Origin: Hydrogenovibrio crunogenus | Lineage (GTDB): Bacteria; Pseudomonadota; Gammaproteobacteria; Thiomicrospirales; Thiomicrospiraceae | NCBI RefSeq assembly: GCF_004786015.1 | Contig: NZ_CP032096.1 | Coordinates: 496,001-560,000, forward strand | Direction of reading: 5' to 3' | Length of the DNA: 64,000 nucleotides | Shown here: positions 57,196-64,000 of the stretch, piece by piece | How the letters are laid out: each line of letters begins with the position of its first letter | Numbering within the stretch: the first letter of the stretch is position 1 | The notes under the pieces: generated by a model | Databases searched by the model: none | The model's input: the letters and a program-made list of their open reading frames with translations, nothing else | What the model was told of the DNA's origin: nothing | Position numbers and translations under genes: made by a program

Positions 57196-57222
57196 AACTG
57201 GCCAGGCCTGGTGGTTTTTTTA
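57196..57222 (+). terminator. Imperfect terminator with CCAGGCCTGG core
   Basis: GGCCAGGCCTGGTGG (57200-57214) with exact CCAGGCCTGG at 57202-57211, flanked by AAAA and seven T. The outer stem has mismatches, unlike the other copies. Confidence 0.75.
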
Positions 57223-57315
57223 TTGGGTATTAAGTGATTTTTTAAAGATTAACAAAGTCTTATTTGTCCTAATAAGCTATAATTTATCGCTTACTAAAAA
57301 AATAATTATGAACTG

Positions 57316-58281
57316 ATGCACTTAATTCGTGGCTTACAAAATCTGGACACTGTCAGAACAGAACTGCGGGCAGGGTGTGTGTTGACCATCGGTAATTTCG
57401 ATGGCATTCATCTAGGGCATCGCGCCATTTTAGATCAAGTTATCAATCTGGCTAAGTCACAAAGATTGCCTTCTGTGGTGATGATTTTTGAACCGTTGCC
57501 GATTGAATATTTTGCTCCTCAGACAGCGCCTGTGCGATTAATGAATTTAAGGGAAAAACTCAGTGCTTTTAAAGCGACCGACATTGATTATGTGTTGGTT
57601 TGCCGATTTAATGAAGCCTTTGCCAATCTTACCCCAATGCAGTTCGTTGAATCGGTCTTAAAAGAGGGATTGAATGTTCGGCACTTGGTGGTCGGAGATG
57701 ACTTTTGCTTTGGCAAACAACGTCAAGGGAACTTTGAGTTTTTAGCTGAACAAGGCCGTTGTTTAGGGTTTGAAGTCACCGATGTGGCGACCTTTGAAGT
57801 AGATTGCGCTCGAGTGAGCAGTACACGTGTGCGTCAGGCATTGTTAAAGCATGACTTAGCGATGGCAGAGCGTCTGCTGGGCGAACCCTTTCATTTTCAC
57901 GGACGAGTGATTCATGGCCAGAAATTAGGACGCAAGATTGGTTTTCGAACTTTAAACTTAAACCCCAAACGCATTCAGATGCCCTTGGAAGGGGTTTATG
58001 CGGTTAAGGTTTCCGGTTTGGCCGAACAAGATTGGCCTGGCGTTGCCAATATTGGTATCCGCCCTACGGTCGATGGGTCTCGACCCTCTATCGAAGTGCA
58101 TTTGTTCAATTGGGATAAAGATGTTTACGGCGCTCATATTAGCGTTAGAATAGAGCATTACATTCGCGCAGAAATGAAATTTGAAAATTTAACGCAACTA
58201 ACAGAGCAAATTGAATGCGATGCTCAAGAAGCAAAACAATTTCATGGACTGACTCAAACTGGGTCCGTTCACAAAAACTAA
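57316..58281 (+). CDS. ribF: Bifunctional riboflavin kinase/FAD synthetase
   Basis: A 321-residue enzyme making FMN from riboflavin and FAD from FMN. N-terminal nucleotidyl transferase with TIGNFDGIHLGH (about 25-36) and SSTRVRQAL (about 173), C-terminal riboflavin kinase with FHFHGRVIHGQKLGRKIGFRTLNL and GVYAVKVSG, GVANIGIRPTVDGSRPSIEVHLF. Both activities look intact. The gap of 36 bases to ileS suggests one operon. Confidence 0.96.
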   Translation: MHLIRGLQNLDTVRTELRAGCVLTIGNFDGIHLGHRAILDQVINLAKSQRLPSVVMIFEPLPIEYFAPQTAPVRLMNLREKLSAFKATDIDYVLVCRFNEAFANLTPMQFVESVLKEGLNVRHLVVGDDFCFGKQRQGNFEFLAEQGRCLGFEVTDVATFEVDCARVSSTRVRQALLKHDLAMAERLLGEPFHFHGRVIHGQKLGRKIGFRTLNLNPKRIQMPLEGVYAVKVSGLAEQDWPGVANIGIRPTVDGSRPSIEVHLFNWDKDVYGAHISVRIEHYIRAEMKFENLTQLTEQIECDAQEAKQFHGLTQTGSVHKN

Positions 58282-58317
58282 CCCCCTACTTAACCTTTTA
58301 AACGAAAAGTTATAGAC

Positions 58318-61149
58318 ATGACAAAAGATTATAAGCCGACATTAAACCTACCCGAAACAGATTTTCCAATGCGTGGGAATTTGCCGAATCGTGAACCTAA
58401 GCAAGTTCAAGCATGGGCGGACGCGTCTTTATACGAATCCGTCAGAAGCGCGATGGCTGGACGGCCGAAATTTATTTTGCATGATGGACCGCCATACGCG
58501 AACGGTAATATTCATATCGGCCACGCGGTGAATAAAGTGTTGAAAGATATGATCGTCAAGTCAAAAGGGTTAAGTGGGTTTGATGCCCCTTTTGTTCCTG
58601 GCTGGGATTGTCATGGGTTGCCGATTGAACTGAACGTTGAAAAGAAAAAAGGGAAGGTCGGGCAAAAAATTGGTGCGACTGAATTTCGTCAAGCGTGTCG
58701 AGATTATGCACAAAAGCAAGTCGATGGGCAGATGGCGGACTTTCAACGCTTAGGGGTGATGGCGGATTGGAAAAACCCGTATTTGACCAAAGACTTTAGC
58801 TTTGAAGCGAATGAGATTCGTGCTTTGGCAAAAATTGTTGAAAATGGTCATTTAGTGAAAGGTACCAAGCCGGTTTATTGGAGTGTGGGTGGTCATTCGG
58901 CATTGGCGGAGGCCGAAGTGGAATATGAAGACAAACGTTCTCATGCCATTGATGTACGTTTTAAAGTGCTGGATGAAGAGGCGTTTTTCAAACGGTGTCA
59001 CCATGTAGAGGATCACACGGGAGAAGGGCCTCTGTCGGTTGTCATCTGGACCACAACGCCATGGACATTGCCAGCCAACCAAGCGGTCTCCATTAACCCT
59101 GAGCTGGAATATGCCGTGGTGCAGGTCACCGGTGAAAAGGGTCCGGAGCGCTTGTTTTTAGCCGAAGCGTTAATCAAAGATGCCATGGATAAATGGGGCT
59201 TTGAACAGTACCGTGTGATTGCTTATGGTCGTGGGGACCAGTTCGATTTGATCCGTTTACAACATCCATTTTATGACCGCATTGTGCCATTGATTTTAGG
59301 TGATCATGTCACGACAGATGCGGGAACAGGGTGTGTTCATACTGCTCCAGGTCATGGTCAAGAAGACTATGCGGTTGGCTTAAAATATGATTTGGAAGTG
59401 GATTGTCCTGTCGATGGTCGAGGGAATTATGTGGCCGGAACCCCATTATTTGAAGGTGAAAACGTCCTGAAAGCGGATGACCATGTGATTGAAGTGCTAC
59501 AAGAGCACAATGCTCTGGTGCACCACGAAGCCATTGTGCATAGTTATCCGCATTGTTGGCGAACCAAAACGCCGTTGATTTTCCGTGCCACGCCACAATG
59601 GTTTATCAGCATGACCGAAGGGCATTTGCGTGACGATGCTTTGAAAGCGATTAAGAAAGTCGACTGGGTTCCAGAATGGGGGCAGGCACGAATCGAAGGC
59701 ATGATTGATGGTCGTCCGGATTGGTGTATTTCTCGTCAGCGCTTCTGGGGTGTGCCGATTCCGATTTTTGTACACAAAGCGTCCGGAACGATGCATCCGA
59801 ATACCATTGAGTTAATGGAAAAAGTCGCTCAATTGGTTGAAAAAAATTCTATTGACGCTTGGTATGATCTGGATCCGGCGACCTTGTTAGGAGAGGACGC
59901 AGAAGATTATGAACAAGTCACGGATATTTTGGATGTCTGGTTTGATTCCGGGATTTCTCACTTCACCGTGTTGAATCAGCGTGAAGAATTATCCACGCCA
60001 GCTGATTTGTATTTGGAAGGGTCGGATCAGCATCGTGGTTGGTTCCAATCGTCTCTATTAACGGCTTTGGCTACCAACGGGGAAGCACCGTATAAGCAGG
60101 TGCTGACACATGGCTTTACAGTCGATAAAGACGGTAAGAAAATGTCTAAGTCAAAAGGGAATGTGGTTGCACCGCAAGACATTGCCAATAAGTACGGTGC
60201 CGATATCTTGCGTCTGTGGATTGCTGCGGCCGACTATCGTTATGAAATGACGGTGTCGGATGAGATTATCAGCCGCACAGCCGATGCTTATCGCCGTATT
60301 CGAAACACCTCGCGTTTCTTATTGGCGAATATGAATGGGTTTGATCCAGTGAAAGATCAAGTGCCTTATGACAAGATGTTGCCTCTGGATCAATGGGTGG
60401 TCGGACAGGCGGCAACCATTCAAAAAGACATTATCGCGGCGTATGAAAGTTATAACTTCCATGCCATTTATCAAGCAGTCACCCACTTTTGTTCGGTTGA
60501 GTTAGGCGCTTTCTATCTGGATGTGATCAAAGATCGTCAATATACGGCTAAAGCGGATGGATTACCACGTCGTTCCGCGCAAACCGCTTTGTATCATATT
60601 GCTGAAGCATTGACGCGTTGGATTGCGCCGATTTTAAGTTTTACCGCGGAAGAGCTATGGAAAGCCCTACCAGGTGAACATTCTGCAACGGTGTTTACGG
60701 AAGAATGGTATGACGGTTTGACAGAGTTGGATGAAACGACATCGATGAACTCGGCTTATTGGGCACGTATGATGGAGGTTCGTTCAGCGGTTGCGAAACA
60801 GCTTGAGAAACTGCGTAACGACGGTGTAGTAAAAGGCTCTTTGACAGCTAAAGTTTCATTGTATGCCGCGGATGACTTATACCAACAAATCCATTTACTG
60901 GAAGATGAGTTGCGTTTTGTGCTGATTACTTCTTATGCGGAAGTGAAGTTGTTATCTGAAAAGTCAGATGCCGCTGTTGAATCTGAAATGGAAGAGCTTT
61001 GGGTTGATGCGGGCGCCGCAGAACAACCAAAATGTGGTCGTTGTTGGCACCACCGTGAAGATGTTGGATCGCATTCAGAAGATGACGCGCTATGTCAGCG
61101 TTGTATCGATAACGTTTATGGGGAAGGGGAGTCGCGTCAGTTTGCATAA
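58318..61149 (+). CDS. ileS: Isoleucyl-tRNA synthetase
   Basis: A 943-residue class I synthetase of the bacterial (IleS1) type. HIGH in [15 protein letters not shown] (about 58-72), editing domain with [13 protein letters not shown] and [24 protein letters not shown] (about 608) and the C-terminal zinc finger [13 protein letters not shown]...CQRC (about 905-930). Normal length. Its stop lies exactly at the edge of a CCAGGCCTGG hairpin that separates it from lspA. Confidence 0.98.
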   Translation: MTKDYKPTLNLPETDFPMRGNLPNREPKQVQAWADASLYESVRSAMAGRPKFILHDGPPYANGNIHIGHAVNKVLKDMIVKSKGLSGFDAPFVPGWDCHGLPIELNVEKKKGKVGQKIGATEFRQACRDYAQKQVDGQMADFQRLGVMADWKNPYLTKDFSFEANEIRALAKIVENGHLVKGTKPVYWSVGGHSALAEAEVEYEDKRSHAIDVRFKVLDEEAFFKRCHHVEDHTGEGPLSVVIWTTTPWTLPANQAVSINPELEYAVVQVTGEKGPERLFLAEALIKDAMDKWGFEQYRVIAYGRGDQFDLIRLQHPFYDRIVPLILGDHVTTDAGTGCVHTAPGHGQEDYAVGLKYDLEVDCPVDGRGNYVAGTPLFEGENVLKADDHVIEVLQEHNALVHHEAIVHSYPHCWRTKTPLIFRATPQWFISMTEGHLRDDALKAIKKVDWVPEWGQARIEGMIDGRPDWCISRQRFWGVPIPIFVHKASGTMHPNTIELMEKVAQLVEKNSIDAWYDLDPATLLGEDAEDYEQVTDILDVWFDSGISHFTVLNQREELSTPADLYLEGSDQHRGWFQSSLLTALATNGEAPYKQVLTHGFTVDKDGKKMSKSKGNVVAPQDIANKYGADILRLWIAAADYRYEMTVSDEIISRTADAYRRIRNTSRFLLANMNGFDPVKDQVPYDKMLPLDQWVVGQAATIQKDIIAAYESYNFHAIYQAVTHFCSVELGAFYLDVIKDRQYTAKADGLPRRSAQTALYHIAEALTRWIAPILSFTAEELWKALPGEHSATVFTEEWYDGLTELDETTSMNSAYWARMMEVRSAVAKQLEKLRNDGVVKGSLTAKVSLYAADDLYQQIHLLEDELRFVLITSYAEVKLLSEKSDAAVESEMEELWVDAGAAEQPKCGRCWHHREDVGSHSEDDALCQRCIDNVYGEGESRQFA

Positions 61150-61171
61150 AACCACCAGGCCTGGTGGTTTT
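61149..61171 (+). terminator. CCAGGCCTGG hairpin between ileS and lspA
   Basis: AAACCACCAGGCCTGGTGG plus TTT forms a perfect hairpin (61149-61170) with a short T-run of five, ending 16 bases before lspA. Since no lspA promoter is evident, it probably acts as a partial terminator. Confidence 0.75.
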
Positions 61172-61187
61172 TAAACAGGGTTTGATT

Positions 61188-61706
61188 ATGAATAAGCTTT
61201 CTTCTTCTGCTGTCACAACCACTTGGCTGGCAATCCTCCTTATTGTGATTGATCAGTTGACCAAGTATTGGGCGAATACCTCCCTAACTCTGGGTGAACC
61301 GATGGCTATTTTGCCGCACTTGAATCTGACGTTGGTCTATAACTATGGCGCAGCGTTCAGTTTCTTGTCGGAAGTTGGCGGCTGGCAACGTTGGTTTTTT
61401 ACCGTGTTGGCGCTTATTGTCGGTACTGCGTTAGTGATTTGGTTAGCCAAACTGCCTAAACGTTGGACGCTCGAAGTGGTGGCAATTAACTTGGTATTAA
61501 GTGGGGCAATCGGTAATGTGATTGACCGTATCCTGGCCGGACGAGTGACGGATTTTGTCGATTTTTATATTGGCAGTTGGCATTATGCCACGTTCAATGT
61601 AGCGGATATGGGCATCTCCATTGGAGCCGTATTACTCATTATTTCAGAATTTTGGTTGAAACCCCGACGTGAAAAAAAGGCACAGTCGACTGAGGAATCG
61701 GTTTGA
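61188..61706 (+). CDS. lspA: Lipoprotein signal peptidase
   Basis: A 172-residue aspartyl protease of the inner membrane that cleaves prolipoproteins. Four membrane helices; catalytic Asp residues in GNVIDRILAGRVTDF and FNVADMGIS; VIDQLTKYW and LVYNYGAAFSFL are conserved. ATG 61188 gives the usual start, with CAGGG upstream partly in the hairpin tail. Confidence 0.95.
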   Translation: MNKLSSSAVTTTWLAILLIVIDQLTKYWANTSLTLGEPMAILPHLNLTLVYNYGAAFSFLSEVGGWQRWFFTVLALIVGTALVIWLAKLPKRWTLEVVAINLVLSGAIGNVIDRILAGRVTDFVDFYIGSWHYATFNVADMGISIGAVLLIISEFWLKPRREKKAQSTEESV

Positions 61707-62728
61707 GTTCTCTGTTGACGTCACAAACTGTTGTCGCAGAAGATTGGGTGGGGCTTTTAACCGCTTATTGTTTACAGCAAGCTGGGCATCCCGTGACTCT
61801 GCTTTGGATTCCGAACCCTAAAAAAATAGTCAAAACGATTTTGCTGGACGGGCTGGCTCCTTGGCAGGAGGCATCCGTGCCGGATACAAAAGAGGCTCGA
61901 CAATTTGAATTTTTACTCTCGCAATTAGAAGACGCTGTTTCTGAAAAAAAGGGGTTATTGAATCTAGATATTGCCAGTGCCGCTGAGTTGGAATCGGCCG
62001 AACAATGGGTAATGTCTGATGTCTCACAGGAGTCAGATTTGCAGGTGATGGACGAAAAAGTGTGGGTCAATCTTGAGCCTCGCTTAATGTCTGGTGCGAA
62101 GATGGCTATTTGGCGCCCGGATGCAATCGAGTTGTCTCAGGAAGCATTCGAACAGACTATGCTGGATGTACTGTCTCAGCAAGAGGTTGAGGTTTTTTTG
62201 CTGGAGACGCTCCCTGAAGTGAGGGGAGAGAATCAGCGAGTTCATTCGTTAAAGTCTTCCTGTGGTAAAGACTGGCCAATTGACTCACTCATGTTAACCT
62301 CGGCACCGTTAGCTCAGGCCTTGTTGCCGGCTGTCTTATCTCGCCCAATGGCAAATTCTTTGGTGAGTTTTTTTAAAGTATACCCTGGGTTTTTAAAGCA
62401 CCTTGTTCAGGTGAATGGACTTTTATTGATGCCACAGAAAGATGGCCATTTGTCTGTCAGAAGTAAGCAACCTTTTGAGTCGAATGTTGATTTGGCAGAT
62501 GCGGAAAATCAGCTTTGGGAAGCCTTGCAAGAAGTCTATCCAGAAATGGGGATGTTTGAACCGCTAGAAAGCGTTTTTTTATCGGATGATCATTTTGCTG
62601 AAGTGTCGACGACATTTGAAAATGTTTCCATTGTGTCGGCCGATTATGCAGCCGGAATGTTGCAAGCTTTTCACCAAATCATGCAATTTTCCAAACAGCT
62701 AAGCGAGAGAGATTACTCTTTGCAGTAG
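61703..62728 (+). CDS. Degenerate DAO/ThiO-like protein
   Basis: A 341-residue protein with the outline of a FAD-dependent glycine-oxidase-like (DAO) fold. The N-terminus VVAEDWVGLLTAYCLQQAGHPVTLLW aligns with the Rossmann start of such enzymes, but the GxGxxG loop is replaced (AEDWVG). Later segments LLLMPQKDGHLSVRS and VSADYAAGMLQAFHQIM match the substrate and FAD C-terminal parts. FAD binding is doubtful, so it may be a non-catalytic relative. Start TTG 61703 overlaps the lspA stop (TTGA), with GAGGAA 5 bases upstream. Assignment is tentative. Confidence 0.55.
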   Translation: MSSLLTSQTVVAEDWVGLLTAYCLQQAGHPVTLLWIPNPKKIVKTILLDGLAPWQEASVPDTKEARQFEFLLSQLEDAVSEKKGLLNLDIASAAELESAEQWVMSDVSQESDLQVMDEKVWVNLEPRLMSGAKMAIWRPDAIELSQEAFEQTMLDVLSQQEVEVFLLETLPEVRGENQRVHSLKSSCGKDWPIDSLMLTSAPLAQALLPAVLSRPMANSLVSFFKVYPGFLKHLVQVNGLLLMPQKDGHLSVRSKQPFESNVDLADAENQLWEALQEVYPEMGMFEPLESVFLSDDHFAEVSTTFENVSIVSADYAAGMLQAFHQIMQFSKQLSERDYSLQ

Positions 62729-62886
62729 TGAGGTTTATCCAACAACTCTGGTTTGATGAGTTGTTCAGAAGAGCTGGTTTTGTGAATTTTTTCTAGATGA
62801 TTGGCCAGTTTGGTTAATCGGCTTTGCATTTTCCAAAACAGATAAGCCGGGTATTCACAAATATCATCTTTTGGTAGCTTGATCAT
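62713..62886 (-). CDS. Small protein (57 residues), function unknown
   Basis: A short gene: ATG at 62884-62886 behind AGAGGGA, stop TAA at 62713-62715. The product begins MIKLPKDDICEYPAYLFWKM and continues with a basic helical stretch and a His/Lys-rich middle (QSRLTKLANHLEKIHK), then an acidic-hydrophobic end (LIKPELLDKPHYCKE). Two Cys. No membrane segment or signal. It overlaps the 3' end of the convergent DAO-like gene by 16 bases. The good ribosome binding site and codon pattern support it; homologs would settle it. Confidence 0.55.
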   Translation of the reverse strand: MIKLPKDDICEYPAYLFWKMQSRLTKLANHLEKIHKTSSSEQLIKPELLDKPHYCKE

Positions 62887-62992
62887 GAACGTCCCTCTCT
62901 TAGAGGTGAAATGATATTAATTTAGTATTATTATAGGGTTAATTTATAAATAATACGTTGATGCTACCCGCTTGTAAAGCGCTTTTCAAAGA

Positions 62993-64000
62993 TTAGCTTT
63001 GGTTTTCACGTAGGATTTGTAACATTCTAAAAGACGGGTACCCATCCGCTGGCAACCCTTTCTGAGTTTGATACTTGCGAATCGCAGTGCGCGTTTTATT
63101 GCCGGCAATACCATCTGCTTTTCCAACGTCTATCCCGGCCATGGAGAGACGTTCCTGCATTTCAATCATCTGCTGACGGGTCAAGGATTTATCATCATTA
63201 GGCGCTTCTTTGGTTAGAGGGGCGCGTCCTACAATTCGATCCGCTAAATGACCGACCGCTAAAGCATAGCTATCCGATCGATTCCAACGTTTAATGACCT
63301 CAAAGTTATGAAAAACTAAAAACACCGGGCCACGGTAATCATAAGGTAACAGCAACTTAGCTTGCATGTCTTCTACCGGTAGTTCACGACCATCAGCCAG
63401 GGTTAGACCCATGTCTTTCCATTCTTGAAGAGAACGCTCAGTCTTACCATCCGCCAAAGCTAAATCGAACCCTTTAGGTAAAGTCACTTCACGTCCCCAG
63501 TTTTCTTGTTTTTGCCAGCCTAGCGTATTTAAGAAGTTACCCATAGAATAAAACACATCATCTAAACTGTTCCATAAGTCTCTCTTACCGGAATTATCGG
63601 CATCCACAGCATATTTGAGATAATTACTTGGCATGAACTGGCATTGCCCCATTGCTCCTGCCCAAGAGCCTTTCATTTGTTCCGGGTTGATGTTGCCTTG
63701 TTGAATGATTTTTAAGGCGGCCATCAATTCTTTTTGAAAGAAATCAGTACGGCGCGGGTCATACGATAAGGTTGCTAAGGATTCAATAATCGGCGTGTTG
63801 CCGGTATAGCCTCCGAAGTTGGTTTCCATTCCCCAGAAAGCAATTAAGAATCGACCTGGAATACCATATTTCCGAGTCACTTCTCTTAGTTTCGGACGGT
63901 ATTTTTCATATAATTCCTGACCTGTTTGAATGCGCCAATCGGTCACTGCTCGATTAAAGTATTGCCAAAACGTTCGGGTAAATTCAGGTTGGCGACGATC
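62993..64000 (-). CDS. MltB-like lytic murein transglycosylase, 5' end outside window
   Basis: The frame is open from 64000 down to the stop at 62993-62995, giving 335 residues without its start. The catalytic Glu is in AFWGMETNFGGYTG, followed by SYDPRRTDFFQKELMAALKII, GSWAGAMGQCQFMPSNYLKYA and the soluble lytic transglycosylase fold of the MltB group. The last 60 residues are a peptidoglycan-binding domain (ERLSMAGIDVGKADGIAGNKTRTAIRKYQTQKGLPADGYPS). GTG 63946 is internal, as the upstream residues still match the family. It cleaves glycan strands with anhydro-muropeptide release. Confidence 0.9.
   Translation of the reverse strand, partial: DRRQPEFTRTFWQYFNRAVTDWRIQTGQELYEKYRPKLREVTRKYGIPGRFLIAFWGMETNFGGYTGNTPIIESLATLSYDPRRTDFFQKELMAALKIIQQGNINPEQMKGSWAGAMGQCQFMPSNYLKYAVDADNSGKRDLWNSLDDVFYSMGNFLNTLGWQKQENWGREVTLPKGFDLALADGKTERSLQEWKDMGLTLADGRELPVEDMQAKLLLPYDYRGPVFLVFHNFEVIKRWNRSDSYALAVGHLADRIVGRAPLTKEAPNDDKSLTRQQMIEMQERLSMAGIDVGKADGIAGNKTRTAIRKYQTQKGLPADGYPSFRMLQILRENQS

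Overview
The window looks like a chromosomal segment of a Gram-negative gammaproteobacterium. It has outer-membrane porins, OMPLA, LptE, Lnt and an RND pump, and housekeeping genes in gammaproteobacterial order (miaB-phoH-ybeY-corC-lnt, leuS-lptE-holA, nadD-rsfS-rlmH, rpsT, murJ-ribF-ileS-lspA). Base composition is moderate to low GC. My best guess is a Thiomicrospira/Hydrogenovibrio-like sulfur oxidiser, but that rests on overall impression and not on a search. I saw no rRNA, tRNA, CRISPR array, IS element or prophage.

Layout. 1-4934: end of a TolC-like gene, a lipoprotein membrane-fusion protein and an RND permease. 5007-8725: a CobW-type GTPase, a GGDEF protein, a two-repeat lipoprotein, a DUF2892 protein and a short ModE-like regulator. 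8969-12258: rplM-rpsI, and nrdA facing the other way behind two NrdR-like boxes. 12889-15490: a trimeric-type porin, a Cys-cluster protein and a TorF-type porin. 15560-31134: a nitrogen-scavenging region: ureDABC-EFG plus a UreH-like nickel permease, an AmiE aliphatic amidase, a NorD-like VWA protein, and on the opposite strand an operon for a five-part urea/amide ABC transporter followed by formamidase and FmdB. 31393-36988: an unusual island of four prepilin-like proteins, one carrying an RTX-like repeat tail, with an atypical response regulator and histidine kinase. 37164-62728: tRNA modification, envelope, translation and NAD genes, with two phospholipases and an odd split-PilZ protein. 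62713-64000: a tiny gene and the 3' part of an MltB-like transglycosylase.

How it fits together. Urea and short-chain amides would enter through porins and the Urt/Fmd-type transporter, be split by urease, AmiE or FmdA, and give ammonia; UreH, UreE and UreG would supply nickel. Sigma54-like promoters and GGTGC/GCACC (NtrC-like) sites lie before amiE and urtA, and GGTGC repeats before the urease block, so these units may form one nitrogen regulon.

Most striking patterns. (1) The 10-base palindrome CCAGGCCTGG occurs exactly ten times in 64 kb (about 0.06 expected by chance), six times as the core of an intergenic hairpin and four times inside genes in three different reading frames. It behaves like a genome-wide DNA signal, such as an uptake or protein-binding sequence. 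(2) The prepilin island couples calcium-type DxDxDG motifs and an RTX-like tail with a two-component pair, and is the best candidate for an undescribed system.
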